A stretch of DNA of 14,146 nt from JANMMJ01 sp964543235. Lineage in GTDB: Bacteria; Pseudomonadota; Alphaproteobacteria; Rhizobiales; Aestuariivirgaceae. Made by a program: the position numbers and the translations under genes. The stretch spans positions 1 to 14,146 of the forward strand of contig CAZIXE010000087.1 in the NCBI GenBank assembly GCA_964543235.1, in the 5' to 3' direction. Shown here in pieces: positions 6,910 to 13,659 of the stretch. The notes under the pieces are model-generated. The model worked only from the letters and a program-made list of their open reading frames with translations, was not told the origin of the DNA and ran no database searches. Each line of letters opens with the position of its first letter. Position 1 is the stretch's first letter.

Positions 6910-7308
6910 ATGAGTGTGAACGATCCGATCGGCGATATGCTCACCCGCATTCGTAACGCTGCCGAGCGCGGCCGCAACAAGGTGACTTGTCCGGCCTCCC
7001 GCCTGCGCGAGCGCGTTCTTGAGGTTCTTCAGCAGGAGGGCTTCATCCGGGGTTTTGCCACCGTCGCGAAGGAAGGTGGCAAGCCTGAAATTGAGATTGA
7101 GTTGAAGTATTTCGACGGATCGCCCGTGATCCGCGAGATCCATCGCGTTTCCAAGCCCGGACGCCGTGTTTACGCCTCGGTATCGACTTTGCCGACGGTT
7201 TACAACGGTCTGGGCGTGTCGATTCTGTCGACTCCCAAAGGTGTCATGTCTGATGCAGATGCTCGCGCCCAGAATGTTGGTGGCGAAGTGATCTGCACGG
7301 TGTTTTGA
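6910..7308 (+). CDS. rpsH: 30S ribosomal protein S8
   Basis: Encodes 132 residues of S8, a primary binder of 16S helix 21 and, in E. coli, the translational repressor of the spc operon acting near the rplE start. The start NDPIGDMLTRIRNA, the GRRVYASVSTLPTVYNGLGV segment and the C-terminal GGEVICTVF are canonical. A GAGGAG motif (6895-6900) plus a further GAGAG precede the ATG. Whether S8 represses here is unknown: I could not identify a helix-21-like element around the rplX-rplE junction by eye. Confidence 0.98.
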   Translation: MSVNDPIGDMLTRIRNAAERGRNKVTCPASRLRERVLEVLQQEGFIRGFATVAKEGGKPEIEIELKYFDGSPVIREIHRVSKPGRRVYASVSTLPTVYNGLGVSILSTPKGVMSDADARAQNVGGEVICTVF

Positions 7309-7319
7309 GGAGGCACTGA

Positions 7320-7853
7320 ATGTCTCGCATTGGCAAGAAGCCCGTTGTGGTTCCAGCCGGCGTATCCGTCAGCCTCGACGGCCAGAACATCGCCGTCAAG
7401 GGACCGAAGGGGGAGCTGAAAATGCTGCTGGTCGATGAAGTTCTCGCCAAGTTGGAGCAGGGAGCCGTCAAGGTCGACCCGCGTGACAGGTCGAAGTCTG
7501 CACGTTCCTGCTGGGGCATGTCTCGCACCATGATCTCCAACATGATCAAGGGTGTTACCGAGGGTTACAGCAAATCGCTTGAAATCAATGGTGTCGGCTA
7601 CCGGGCCGCTGTGCAGGGCAGGTCTCTGCAACTTAATCTGGGTTACAGCCACGATGTCTCTTACCCGATCCCGGAGGGCATTGACATCAAGACGCCTAAG
7701 CCGACCGAGATCGTCATCACCGGGATCGACAAGCAGCGCGTCGGTCAGGTGGCAGCTGAGATCCGCGACTATCGAGGTCCGGAACCTTACAAAGGCAAGG
7801 GTATCAAGTACTCGACCGAACGCATCTTCCGCAAGGAAGGCAAGAAGAAGTAA
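7320..7853 (+). CDS. rplF: 50S ribosomal protein L6
   Basis: Encodes 177 residues, the usual length, of L6, made of two repeated domains near the GTPase-associated region of the 50S. Recognised by MSRIGKKPVVVPAGV, the second-domain signature ITGIDKQRVGQVAAEIR and PEPYKGKGIKY. A full GAGGAGG motif (7307-7313) that includes part of the rpsH stop is 6 bp from the ATG. Small departures such as RSCWGMSRT for the more common RxMWGMSRT and YRGPEPYKG for YRxPEPYKG are seen but do not affect the assignment. Confidence 0.98.
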   Translation: MSRIGKKPVVVPAGVSVSLDGQNIAVKGPKGELKMLLVDEVLAKLEQGAVKVDPRDRSKSARSCWGMSRTMISNMIKGVTEGYSKSLEINGVGYRAAVQGRSLQLNLGYSHDVSYPIPEGIDIKTPKPTEIVITGIDKQRVGQVAAEIRDYRGPEPYKGKGIKYSTERIFRKEGKKK

Positions 7854-7865
7854 CGGATAAGCACC

Positions 7866-8228
7866 ATGGCAAGAAAAGCATCACCACTCGCGCGGCGCCG
7901 GACCCGCGTCCGCAAGGCCCTCGCGGCCGGTGGAGGCCAGCGTCCCCGGCTGTCGGTCTTTCGTTCGAGCAAGAACATCCATGCCCAGATCATTGACGAC
8001 ACGAAAAGCGTAACGCTGGCAGCCGCCTCTACGCTCGAAAAAGAATTCAAGGCTGCCGGCAAGACCGGCGCCGACAAGGCGGCAGCGGCTATTGTAGGCC
8101 GGCTCATCGCTGAACGAGCACTGAAAGCCAGCATCAAGAACGTGGTCTTTGACCGCGGCGGCTACATGTACCATGGCCGTGTCAAGGCGTTGGCGGACGC
8201 GGCGCGCGAGGCCGGGCTGAACTTTTAA
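7866..8228 (+). CDS. rplR: 50S ribosomal protein L18
   Basis: Encodes 120 residues of L18, which with L5 and L25-type proteins binds 5S rRNA. The Arg-rich N-terminus (LARRRTRVRKAL), the core PRLSVFRSSKNIHAQIID, and the C-terminal VFDRGGYMYHGRVKALADAAREAGLNF are typical. It begins 12 bp after rplF with only a weak GGAT ribosome-binding match. The 29-bp gap to rpsE contains no strong structure. Length is normal for alphaproteobacteria. Confidence 0.98.
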   Translation: MARKASPLARRRTRVRKALAAGGGQRPRLSVFRSSKNIHAQIIDDTKSVTLAAASTLEKEFKAAGKTGADKAAAAIVGRLIAERALKASIKNVVFDRGGYMYHGRVKALADAAREAGLNF

Positions 8229-8257
8229 GATGGATCAGGATATACGGGCACAGGCAA

Positions 8258-8830
8258 ATGGCTAGAGAACGTGGTGAGCGCGACCGGGAACGCCGGGATG
8301 ATCGGGAAAAAGCGGATAACGAGTTTCTCGACAAGCTGGTTCACATCAATCGTGTCGCCAAGGTGGTGAAGGGCGGCAAGCGCTTCGGATTCGCGGCGCT
8401 TGTCGTCGTGGGCGATCAGAAGGGCCGGGTCGGTTTTGGCCACGGCAAGGCGCGCGAAGTGCCTGAGGCGGTCCGCAAAGCCACCGAGGGTGCTAAGCGT
8501 GGTCTTATCCGTGTGCCGCTGCGTGAAGGGCGTACCCTTCATCACGATGTTGATGGCCGCTGGGGTGCGGGCAAGGTCACACTTCGTTCCGCGCCTGCGG
8601 GAACCGGAATCATTGCCGGCGGGCCGATGCGAGCCGTCTTTGAGTCCCTGGGCATGCAGGATGTTGTCGCCAAGTCCAAGGGCTCGTCGAATCCCTACAA
8701 CATGGTGCGTGCGACTTTCGATGCACTCAAGAAGCAGGTCAGCCCGCGTGCCGTGGCGGCGCGCCGTGGAAAGAAGGTCAGCGATATTTTGACCCGCCGC
8801 CGCGACATGGACGCATCGGTATCGGAGTAG
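8258..8830 (+). CDS. rpsE: 30S ribosomal protein S5
   Basis: Encodes 190 residues of S5, a 30S body protein important for decoding fidelity and site of spectinomycin-resistance mutations. The double-stranded RNA-binding fold is seen in FLDKLVHINRVAKVVKGGKRF and ALVVVGDQKGRVGFGHGKA, followed by the C-terminal domain with RSAPAGTGIIAGGPMRAV and GSSNPYNMVRATFDAL. The first 20 residues are a charged Arg/Glu/Asp run, probably disordered. The spectinomycin loop (VKGGKR) has the wild-type form. The upstream region has only a weak purine match (AGG shortly before the ATG). Confidence 0.98.
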   Translation: MARERGERDRERRDDREKADNEFLDKLVHINRVAKVVKGGKRFGFAALVVVGDQKGRVGFGHGKAREVPEAVRKATEGAKRGLIRVPLREGRTLHHDVDGRWGAGKVTLRSAPAGTGIIAGGPMRAVFESLGMQDVVAKSKGSSNPYNMVRATFDALKKQVSPRAVAARRGKKVSDILTRRRDMDASVSE

Positions 8831-8837
8831 GTGGATT

Positions 8838-9017
8838 ATGGCCAGGAAGATCACCGTCGAACAGGTCTACAGCCCGCAGCGCCGCCCCAAGGAACAGCGT
8901 GCCACGCTGATAGGTCTTGGTCTCAACAAGCTCAATCGCCGGGCGACTCTTGAGGATACGCCGGCGGTGCGCGGAATGATTGCCAAAGTGGCCCATTTGG
9001 TCCGCATCGTCGAATGA
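8838..9017 (+). CDS. rpmD: 50S ribosomal protein L30
   Basis: Encodes 59 residues of L30, a small ferredoxin-like 50S protein. Reading from the ATG at 8838 gives MARKITVEQVYSPQRRPK, then QRATLIGLGLNKLNRRATLED, where LIGLGLNKLNR is the family signature, and the end VRGMIAKVAHLVRIVE. It is easily missed because it is under 60 codons. GGAG at 8824-8827 and a further AGGTGG precede the start, 7 bp after the rpsE stop. Its position between rpsE and rplO is the standard one. Confidence 0.96.
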   Translation: MARKITVEQVYSPQRRPKEQRATLIGLGLNKLNRRATLEDTPAVRGMIAKVAHLVRIVE

Positions 9018-9028
9018 GGGACAAGAAG

Positions 9029-9511
9029 ATGAAGCTCAACCAGATCAAGGATAACGCCGGCGCCCGCAAGGCGCGCAAGCGCGTCGCCCGTGGCATTGGT
9101 TCCGGCCTTGGCAAGACAGCCGGCCGCGGTGGCAAGGGCCAGACTGCGCGTTCGGGCGGTGCCAAGGCAGGCTTCGAGGGGGGCCAGATGCCGATCTATC
9201 GCCGCCTGCCCAAGCGGGGCTTCAACAAGCCGAACGCCGTCGTCTACAGCGAGGTTACGCTCGACAAGGTGCAGCGGGCTTTAGATTCCGGCAAGCTCGA
9301 TGCGGGTAAGCCTGTGGATGCGGCTTCCCTCGTTGCAGCGGGGGTGATTGCCAAGGCGAACGGTGGCATCCGGCTTCTGGCCAAGGGGGAATTCAGAGCC
9401 CGCTCGGCATTTGAGGTCTACCACGCGAGCAAGGGCGCCATCGCCGCCGTCGAGAAGGCGGGTGGGACTGTCAGGCTCCTGAAGCCGGCCGAGTCGGAAA
9501 CGGCGAAGTGA
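9029..9511 (+). CDS. rplO: 50S ribosomal protein L15
   Basis: Encodes 160 residues of L15, a late 50S assembly protein with a long Gly/Arg/Lys-rich extended N-terminus. Signatures are RGIGSGLGKTAGRGGKGQ, FEGGQMPIYRRLPKRGF and the C-terminal domain with VEKAGGTVRLL. The ATG at 9029 is preferred because MKLNQIKDN matches the family start and GAGGG (9017-9020) is 8 bp upstream. An in-frame ATG at 9014, overlapping the rpmD stop, would add only MRDKK and lacks a ribosome-binding site, but cannot be excluded. Confidence 0.96.
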   Translation: MKLNQIKDNAGARKARKRVARGIGSGLGKTAGRGGKGQTARSGGAKAGFEGGQMPIYRRLPKRGFNKPNAVVYSEVTLDKVQRALDSGKLDAGKPVDAASLVAAGVIAKANGGIRLLAKGEFRARSAFEVYHASKGAIAAVEKAGGTVRLLKPAESETAK

Positions 9512-9519
9512 TTTGAAAG

Positions 9520-9556
9520 CGCCTGCAGCTCCTCCCAAATAGAGGACCTTGAGGCG
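9520..9556 (+). promoter_or_regulatory. Possible RNA hairpin upstream of secY
   Basis: In the 55-bp gap between rplO and secY, CGCCT (9520-9524) can pair with AGGCG (9552-9556), and inside it CCTC (9531-9534) can pair with GAGG (9542-9545). The outer arm overlaps the GAGGCGAGG ribosome-binding region of secY (9551-9559), so folding could reduce SecY translation. This is a prediction from complementarity seen by eye; the internal loops are large and stability is uncertain. Confidence 0.25.
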
Positions 9557-9566
9557 AGGACAAAGA

Positions 9567-10898
9567 ATGGCATCTGCGGCAGAACAACTTGCAGCGAACA
9601 TAAATTTCGGTGCTTTCGCAAAGGCCGAAGACCTCAAGAAGCGCATCTGGTTCACACTGGGTGCGCTCATCATATATCGCCTCGGCACCTATATCCCGAT
9701 ACCGGGCGTGGATGCAGGTGAACTTGCCAAGTTTGCTGCGCAGAATGCCTCGGGCATTCTCGGCTGGGTCAATGGCCTCGCCGGCGGTGCGCTGGGCCGC
9801 ATGGCGATTTTCGCCCTGAATATCATGCCGTACATCTCGGCATCGATCATCATTCAGCTGATGACAACCGTTTCACCCCATCTCGAACAGCTCAAGAAAG
9901 AGGGCGAGCAGGGGCGCAAGAAGATCAATCAGTATACGCGCTATGGTACCGTGCTGCTCGCCGCGATCCAGTCCTACGGCATTGCCGTGGGTCTTGAAGG
10001 GCAGGGTAACATTGTCATTGATCCGGGATGGTTTTTCCGGGCGACGACCGTCATCACGCTCACAGGCGGTACGGTCTTCCTGATGTGGCTCGGGGAGCAG
10101 ATCACATCGCGCGGCATCGGCAACGGCATATCGCTCATCATCTTCGCGGGCATCGTTGCCAATTTGCCGTTTGGCATTGCCAGCATGCTGGAACTCGGCC
10201 GCACCGGCCAGATTTCGACTTTCTTGATCATCGGTGTCATCATCATGGCGCTTGTCGTGGTCGCTGGTATCGTTTTTGTGGAGCGGGCCCAGCGTCGCCT
10301 GCTGATCCAGTACCCCAAGCGGCAGGTTGGAATGCAGATGTTCCAGGGAGAGAAGTCGCACCTGCCGCTCAAACTGAACACCTCCGGCGTTATTCCGCCA
10401 ATCTTTGCGTCATCGCTGCTGCTTCTGCCGATTACTGTTGCCAACTTCACACGTGGGCAGGGGCCTGATTGGTTGAACGCGCTCACCGCCATGCTCGGCC
10501 ATGGCCAGCCGCTCTTCCTGGCGCTCTATGCGGCGCTGATCATATTTTTCGCCTTTTTCTACACCTCGATCATGTTCAACCCCAAGGAGACCGCCGAAAA
10601 CCTCAAGAAACATGGCGGCTTCATTCCGGGCATCCGTCCAGGAGAGCGCACTGCCGAATACATCGACTTTGTCCTGACACGCATTACCATGATTGGCGCG
10701 ATATACCTTGCAGTCGTGTGCCTGTTGCCGGAATTTCTCATCGGCTACGCGGCATTACCGTTCTATTTTGGCGGTACATCTCTGTTGATTGTCGTCAGTG
10801 TGACTATGGACACGGTTGCCCAAATCCAGGGCCATCTCCTGGCACAGCAGTATGAGGGACTGATCAAGAAGTCGAAGCTGCGGGGGATGAAGCGTTGA
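9567..10898 (+). CDS. secY: Protein translocase channel subunit SecY
   Basis: Encodes 443 residues of SecY, the membrane channel of the SecYEG translocon that exports unfolded proteins and inserts membrane proteins. About ten hydrophobic segments can be placed, the first near residues 26-45 and the last near 400-420. Conserved marks are RLGTYIPIPGVD, SRGIGNGISL (181-190), the cytosolic GFIPGIRPGERT loop (351-362) that contacts SecA and ribosomes, and the C-terminal YEGLIKKSKLRG. The ATG at 9567 gives the alphaproteobacterial N-terminus and follows GAGGCGAGGA; a TTG at 9549 would add six residues and lies before that site. The stop overlaps adk by 4 bp. Confidence 0.97.
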   Translation: MASAAEQLAANINFGAFAKAEDLKKRIWFTLGALIIYRLGTYIPIPGVDAGELAKFAAQNASGILGWVNGLAGGALGRMAIFALNIMPYISASIIIQLMTTVSPHLEQLKKEGEQGRKKINQYTRYGTVLLAAIQSYGIAVGLEGQGNIVIDPGWFFRATTVITLTGGTVFLMWLGEQITSRGIGNGISLIIFAGIVANLPFGIASMLELGRTGQISTFLIIGVIIMALVVVAGIVFVERAQRRLLIQYPKRQVGMQMFQGEKSHLPLKLNTSGVIPPIFASSLLLLPITVANFTRGQGPDWLNALTAMLGHGQPLFLALYAALIIFFAFFYTSIMFNPKETAENLKKHGGFIPGIRPGERTAEYIDFVLTRITMIGAIYLAVVCLLPEFLIGYAALPFYFGGTSLLIVVSVTMDTVAQIQGHLLAQQYEGLIKKSKLRGMKR

Positions 10899-11545
10899 AC
10901 ATTATATTGCTCGGCCCGCCAGGGGCGGGCAAAGGTACTCAGGCCAAGCGCCTCGAGGAGCGCCACGGCATGAAGCAACTTTCGACTGGAGAGATGCTGC
11001 GCGCCGCCGTGGCAGCCGGAACCGAAGTCGGCAGGAAGGCCAAGGCTGTGATGGAGCGCGGGGACTACGTCTCTGACGATATCGTGGTCGCCATCATTGG
11101 AGATCGTCTAGAGGAAGCTGACGTAAGGAATGGATTCATACTGGACGGCTTTCCGCGCAATGTTGCCCAGGCCGAAGCACTCGACCGCATGTTGCGGCAA
11201 AAGGGGCTGAAACTCGACGCGGTGATCGAGATGAAGGTTGACGACGAAGCGCTGGTGGAAAGGCTCACGGGCCGTTACACCTGCGCGAAGTGTGGTCGCG
11301 GCTACCATGACCGGTTCGAGAAACCGCGACAAGACGGAGTCTGCGATGTCTGCGGGTCGACCGAGTTCTCGCGCCGCGCTGACGATAAGGAAGAGACGGT
11401 ACGCGAGCGCCTGACAGTCTACAACAGGCAGACGGCACCGCTGGTGGCCTATTATGGGGACAAGGGAGCGTTAAGGTCGGTTGACGGGATGGCTGATATT
11501 GAAGAGGTCTCCCGTCAGATCGAGGGCGTTTTGAACGGATTTTGA
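10895..11545 (+). CDS. adk: Adenylate kinase (zinc-type LID, TTG start)
   Basis: Encodes 216 residues of the cytosolic enzyme that interconverts ATP + AMP and two ADP. The P-loop GPPGAGKGT is at residues 7-15, the AMP-binding STGEMLRA and DGFPRN segments follow, and the long LID is present. Four cysteines at 130, 133, 150 and 153 (CAKC and CDVC) form a probable structural zinc site, as known in Gram-positive and some alphaproteobacterial enzymes but not in E. coli. The start is TTG (10895), overlapping the secY TGA as TTGA; MNIILLGPPGAGKG fixes it, and GGGGG about 10 bp upstream may serve as ribosome-binding site. The secY-adk coupling is standard for this cluster. Confidence 0.97.
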   Translation: MNIILLGPPGAGKGTQAKRLEERHGMKQLSTGEMLRAAVAAGTEVGRKAKAVMERGDYVSDDIVVAIIGDRLEEADVRNGFILDGFPRNVAQAEALDRMLRQKGLKLDAVIEMKVDDEALVERLTGRYTCAKCGRGYHDRFEKPRQDGVCDVCGSTEFSRRADDKEETVRERLTVYNRQTAPLVAYYGDKGALRSVDGMADIEEVSRQIEGVLNGF

Positions 11546-11574
11546 CGGGTTGGCCCGTGCGCTTCTCAGGAGTG

Positions 11575-11603
11575 TTGACGCGAAAGCGATTCCACCCTAG
11601 AAC
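11575..11603 (+). promoter_or_regulatory. Candidate promoter of the alpha operon
   Basis: TTGACG at 11575-11580 matches the -35 consensus at five of six positions; after a 17-bp spacer comes TAGAAC (11598-11603), a weaker -10 match. The arrangement fits a housekeeping sigma-70-type promoter, and its position between adk and rpsM is where alphaproteobacteria are expected to start an alpha-operon transcript. It would leave a leader of about 140 nt before rpsM. No experimental support is available from sequence alone. Confidence 0.5.
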
Positions 11604-11713
11604 CGCGCCAATCCAAGTCGTCATGAAGGCTGGCTTCTGGAAGGCCATTCCAGAGGTGCGGCCTTGTGTCATTGCAGCGTATTCGTTCGAAGTGTCTGGG
11701 AAGTCAGGAGTGC

Positions 11714-11727
11714 AAGGGTTAACCCTT
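11714..11727. promoter_or_regulatory. Perfect 14-bp palindrome AAGGGTTAACCCTT before rpsM
   Basis: The sequence is its own reverse complement and ends 9 bp before the rpsM Shine-Dalgarno. As DNA it could be a dimer-binding operator; as RNA it could form a 5-bp stem with a UUAA loop just upstream of the ribosome-binding site, in the leader where S4 represses the alpha operon in E. coli. Either role is inference. No T-run follows suitable for a terminator; only TTTGT. Confidence 0.35.
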
Positions 11728-11750
11728 TGTAATGTTGAGGAGAAATAGGC

Positions 11751-12119
11751 GTGGCCCGTATTGCAGGCGTCAATATTCCAACCAACAAGCGTGTCGTTAT
11801 CGCGCTTCGCTATATCCATGGCATTGGCCCGGTCAATGCGGTTGAGATCTGCGACAAGGTGAAGATCCCACACGCGAAGCGGGTCAACGAACTAAGCGAT
11901 GCCGAGGTCCTGGCAATTCGCGAAGTCATCGATCGTGACTACGTGGTGGAAGGTGACCTGCGCCGTGAGGTTGCAGTGAATATCAAGCGCTTGCAGGACC
12001 TCGGATGTTACCGCGGCCTGCGCCACCGCAAGGGTCTACCGGTCCGCGGCCAGCGCACCCACACCAACGCCCGCACCCGCAAGGGCCCAGCGAAGGCAAT
12101 TGCTGGCAAGAAGAAGTAA
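11751..12119 (+). CDS. rpsM: 30S ribosomal protein S13 (GTG start)
   Basis: Encodes 122 residues of S13, a 30S head protein that contacts P-site tRNA and the 50S subunit. The start is GTG at 11751, fixed by the family N-terminus (MARIAGVNIPTNKRV) and by GAGGAGA (11737-11743) 7 bp upstream. Conserved parts are ALRYIHGIGP, LRREVAVNIKRLQDLGCYRGLRH (helical core and Gly-Cys-Tyr-Arg-Gly loop) and GQRTHTNARTRKGP near the C-terminus. It opens the alpha operon and is followed after 18 bp by rpsK. Confidence 0.98.
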   Translation: MARIAGVNIPTNKRVVIALRYIHGIGPVNAVEICDKVKIPHAKRVNELSDAEVLAIREVIDRDYVVEGDLRREVAVNIKRLQDLGCYRGLRHRKGLPVRGQRTHTNARTRKGPAKAIAGKKK

Positions 12120-12137
12120 TACAGAAAGTAGAAGCAG

Positions 12138-12527
12138 ATGGCTAAAGAACCCGCGCGTCCCCGCAAGAAGGAACGCAAGAACATCACCTCGGGCGTAGTT
12201 CATGTGAACGCGTCCTTCAACAACACGATGATTACCATTAGCGACGTTCAGGGCAACGCCATCGTGTGGGCGTCTGCCGGTAAGCTGGGATTCAAAGGCT
12301 CCCGTAAGTCGACCCCGTATGCAGCCCAGGTGGCTGCCGAGCAGGTTGGCCGCGCTGCAATGGAGCATGGCATGCGCACCGTCGAAGTCGAGGTCTCAGG
12401 GCCCGGCGCGGGCCGCGAATCGGCACTGCGCGCCCTGCAGGCGTGTGGCCTGCAAGTGACTGCCATTCGCGATGTGACGCCCATCCCACACAATGGTTGT
12501 CGTCCGCCGAAGCGCCGTCGGGTTTAA
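12138..12527 (+). CDS. rpsK: 30S ribosomal protein S11
   Basis: Encodes 129 residues, the standard length, of S11, a platform protein of the 30S subunit near the E-site mRNA. Signatures are SGVVHVNASFNNTMITISD, the GSRKSTPYAAQVAAE segment, VSGPGAGRESALRAL and the C-terminal PHNGCRPPKRRRV. The Asn-Gly pair in that end corresponds to the site that becomes isoaspartate in E. coli S11. Upstream ribosome-binding match is weak (AGAAG). In E. coli rpsD (S4) comes next; here rpoA follows directly after an 87-bp gap. Confidence 0.98.
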   Translation: MAKEPARPRKKERKNITSGVVHVNASFNNTMITISDVQGNAIVWASAGKLGFKGSRKSTPYAAQVAAEQVGRAAMEHGMRTVEVEVSGPGAGRESALRALQACGLQVTAIRDVTPIPHNGCRPPKRRRV

Positions 12528-12544
12528 TTGCGTCTTAGAGTCCC

Positions 12545-12568
12545 GGGTGCGGGCATGACCCGCAACCC
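12545..12568 (+). promoter_or_regulatory. RNA hairpin between rpsK and rpoA
   Basis: GGG-TGCGGG (12545-12553) pairs with CCCGCA-CCC (12559-12568, with one bulged A at 12565) around the loop CATGA, giving nine GC-rich pairs. No T-run follows, so it is not an ordinary terminator. Downstream lie a 10-bp palindrome, ACACCGGTGT (12580-12589), and a small CCGT/ACGG stem (12593-12604) next to the weak rpoA ribosome-binding site. A role in mRNA processing, stability or control of rpoA translation is possible but inferred. Confidence 0.4.
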
Positions 12569-12614
12569 CGAAACCAACAACACCGGTGTCCACCGTTTTC
12601 ACGGGAAATGAAGC

Positions 12615-13637
12615 ATGCAGGTAAACCAGAAGAATTGGCAGGAATTGATCCGCCCGAATAAGCTTGAAGTGCAGAGCAGCCGTGACCGCCGACGCGTAGC
12701 GACCCTGGTGGCAGAACCCCTCGAGCGGGGATTTGGTACGACTCTCGGCAACGCCCTGCGCCGCGTACTTCTGTCGTCCCTGCAGGGCGCAGCAGTTACG
12801 TCCGTGCAGATCGATGGCGTTTTGCACGAATTTTCGTCAATTGCCGGTGTCCGCGAGGATGTTACCGACATCGTACTCAACATCAAGGAAATTGCCATCT
12901 CCATGCAGGCCGACGGTCAGAAGCGCCTGGTACTGCGCAAGGAGGGCCCTGGTGTGGTAACGGCCGGCGACATTCAGACAACGGGCGATATCCAGATCCT
13001 TAATCCGGGCCACGTCATTTGTACGCTTGACGACGGTGCCGAGATCCGCATGGAGTTTACCGTTCAGACCGGCAAAGGCTATGTTCCGGCTGAGCGCAAC
13101 CGCCCCGAAGACGCACCGATCGGGCTGATCCCGGTCGACTCAATCTACAGCCCCGTGAAACGCGTCTCTTACCGTGTCGAGAATACCCGCGAAGGTCAGG
13201 TCCTCGACTACGATAAGCTGATCATGACCGTTGAAACCGATGGCTCAATGTCGCCTGAGGATGCCGTCGCCTATGCCGCGCGAATTCTGCAGGACCAGCT
13301 CTCGATCTTTGTCAACTTCGAAGAGCCTTCGAAGGCCGTTATCGAAGAGACGCGCCCCGAACTCGAGTTCAACGCTGCTCTGCTGAAGAAGGTCGACGAA
13401 CTGGAGCTTTCTGTTCGCTCCGCCAACTGCCTGAAGAACGACAACATCGTCTATATCGGCGACTTGATCCAGAAGACCGAAGCGGAGATGCTCCGCACCC
13501 CGAATTTCGGCCGCAAGTCCCTCAACGAAATCAAGGAAGTTCTAGCCCAGATGGGCCTCCACCTGGGCATGGAAGTGCCCAACTGGCCGCCTGAGAACAT
13601 CGAGGAACTCGCCAAGAAGTTCGAAACCCACTACTGA
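12615..13637 (+). CDS. rpoA: DNA-directed RNA polymerase subunit alpha
   Basis: Encodes 340 residues of the alpha subunit, whose dimer nucleates RNA polymerase assembly. The N-terminal domain shows EPLERGFGTTLGNALRRVLLSSLQG (residues 34-58 region) and FSSIAGVREDVTDI. The C-terminal domain spans about 255-325 with LELSVRSANCLKNDNI, including Arg268, Asn271 and Cys272, equivalents of the E. coli residues that bind UP-element DNA and activators, and TPNFGRKSLNEIKEVL. The start has a poor ribosome-binding site (GGGAA at 12603-12607) and is preceded by potential hairpins. Ends 22 bp before rplQ. Confidence 0.98.
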   Translation: MQVNQKNWQELIRPNKLEVQSSRDRRRVATLVAEPLERGFGTTLGNALRRVLLSSLQGAAVTSVQIDGVLHEFSSIAGVREDVTDIVLNIKEIAISMQADGQKRLVLRKEGPGVVTAGDIQTTGDIQILNPGHVICTLDDGAEIRMEFTVQTGKGYVPAERNRPEDAPIGLIPVDSIYSPVKRVSYRVENTREGQVLDYDKLIMTVETDGSMSPEDAVAYAARILQDQLSIFVNFEEPSKAVIEETRPELEFNAALLKKVDELELSVRSANCLKNDNIVYIGDLIQKTEAEMLRTPNFGRKSLNEIKEVLAQMGLHLGMEVPNWPPENIEELAKKFETHY

Positions 13638-13659
13638 GTGAGTGTGAAGGAGAAGTCCC

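Larger units (their letters stand above)
11546..11750 (+). other. adk-rpsM intergenic region (205 bp)
   Basis: This is the largest gap in the window and divides the spc-adk genes from the alpha operon. It contains a promoter-like pair of hexamers (11575-11603), a perfect 14-bp palindrome (11714-11727) and the rpsM ribosome-binding site GAGGAGA (11737-11743). A continuous reading frame crosses it from a TTG at 11542 to a TAG at 11746-11748, but it has no ribosome-binding site and no recognisable product, so I do not call it a gene. No terminator with a T-tract was seen after adk. Confidence 0.7.

Noticed and set aside
9549..9566. TTG start adding six residues to SecY
   Set aside because: The Shine-Dalgarno-like GAGGCGAGGA lies after it and correctly before the ATG at 9567.
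11542..11748. 68-codon + strand frame filling the adk-rpsM gap, starting with TTG at the adk stop
   Set aside because: No ribosome-binding site, no recognised product, and it runs through the promoter-like hexamers and palindrome; chance openness over 200 bp is plausible. Conservation in relatives would reopen the question.
11265..11873. Antisense frame of 202 codons spanning the adk end, the adk-rpsM gap and the rpsM start
   Set aside because: Low-complexity Arg/Pro-rich translation, no family likeness, and overlap with two certain genes.
12528..12614. Absence of rpsD here and of rpmJ after secY, as a possible gene loss
   Set aside because: This arrangement is normal for alphaproteobacteria, where these genes usually lie elsewhere.
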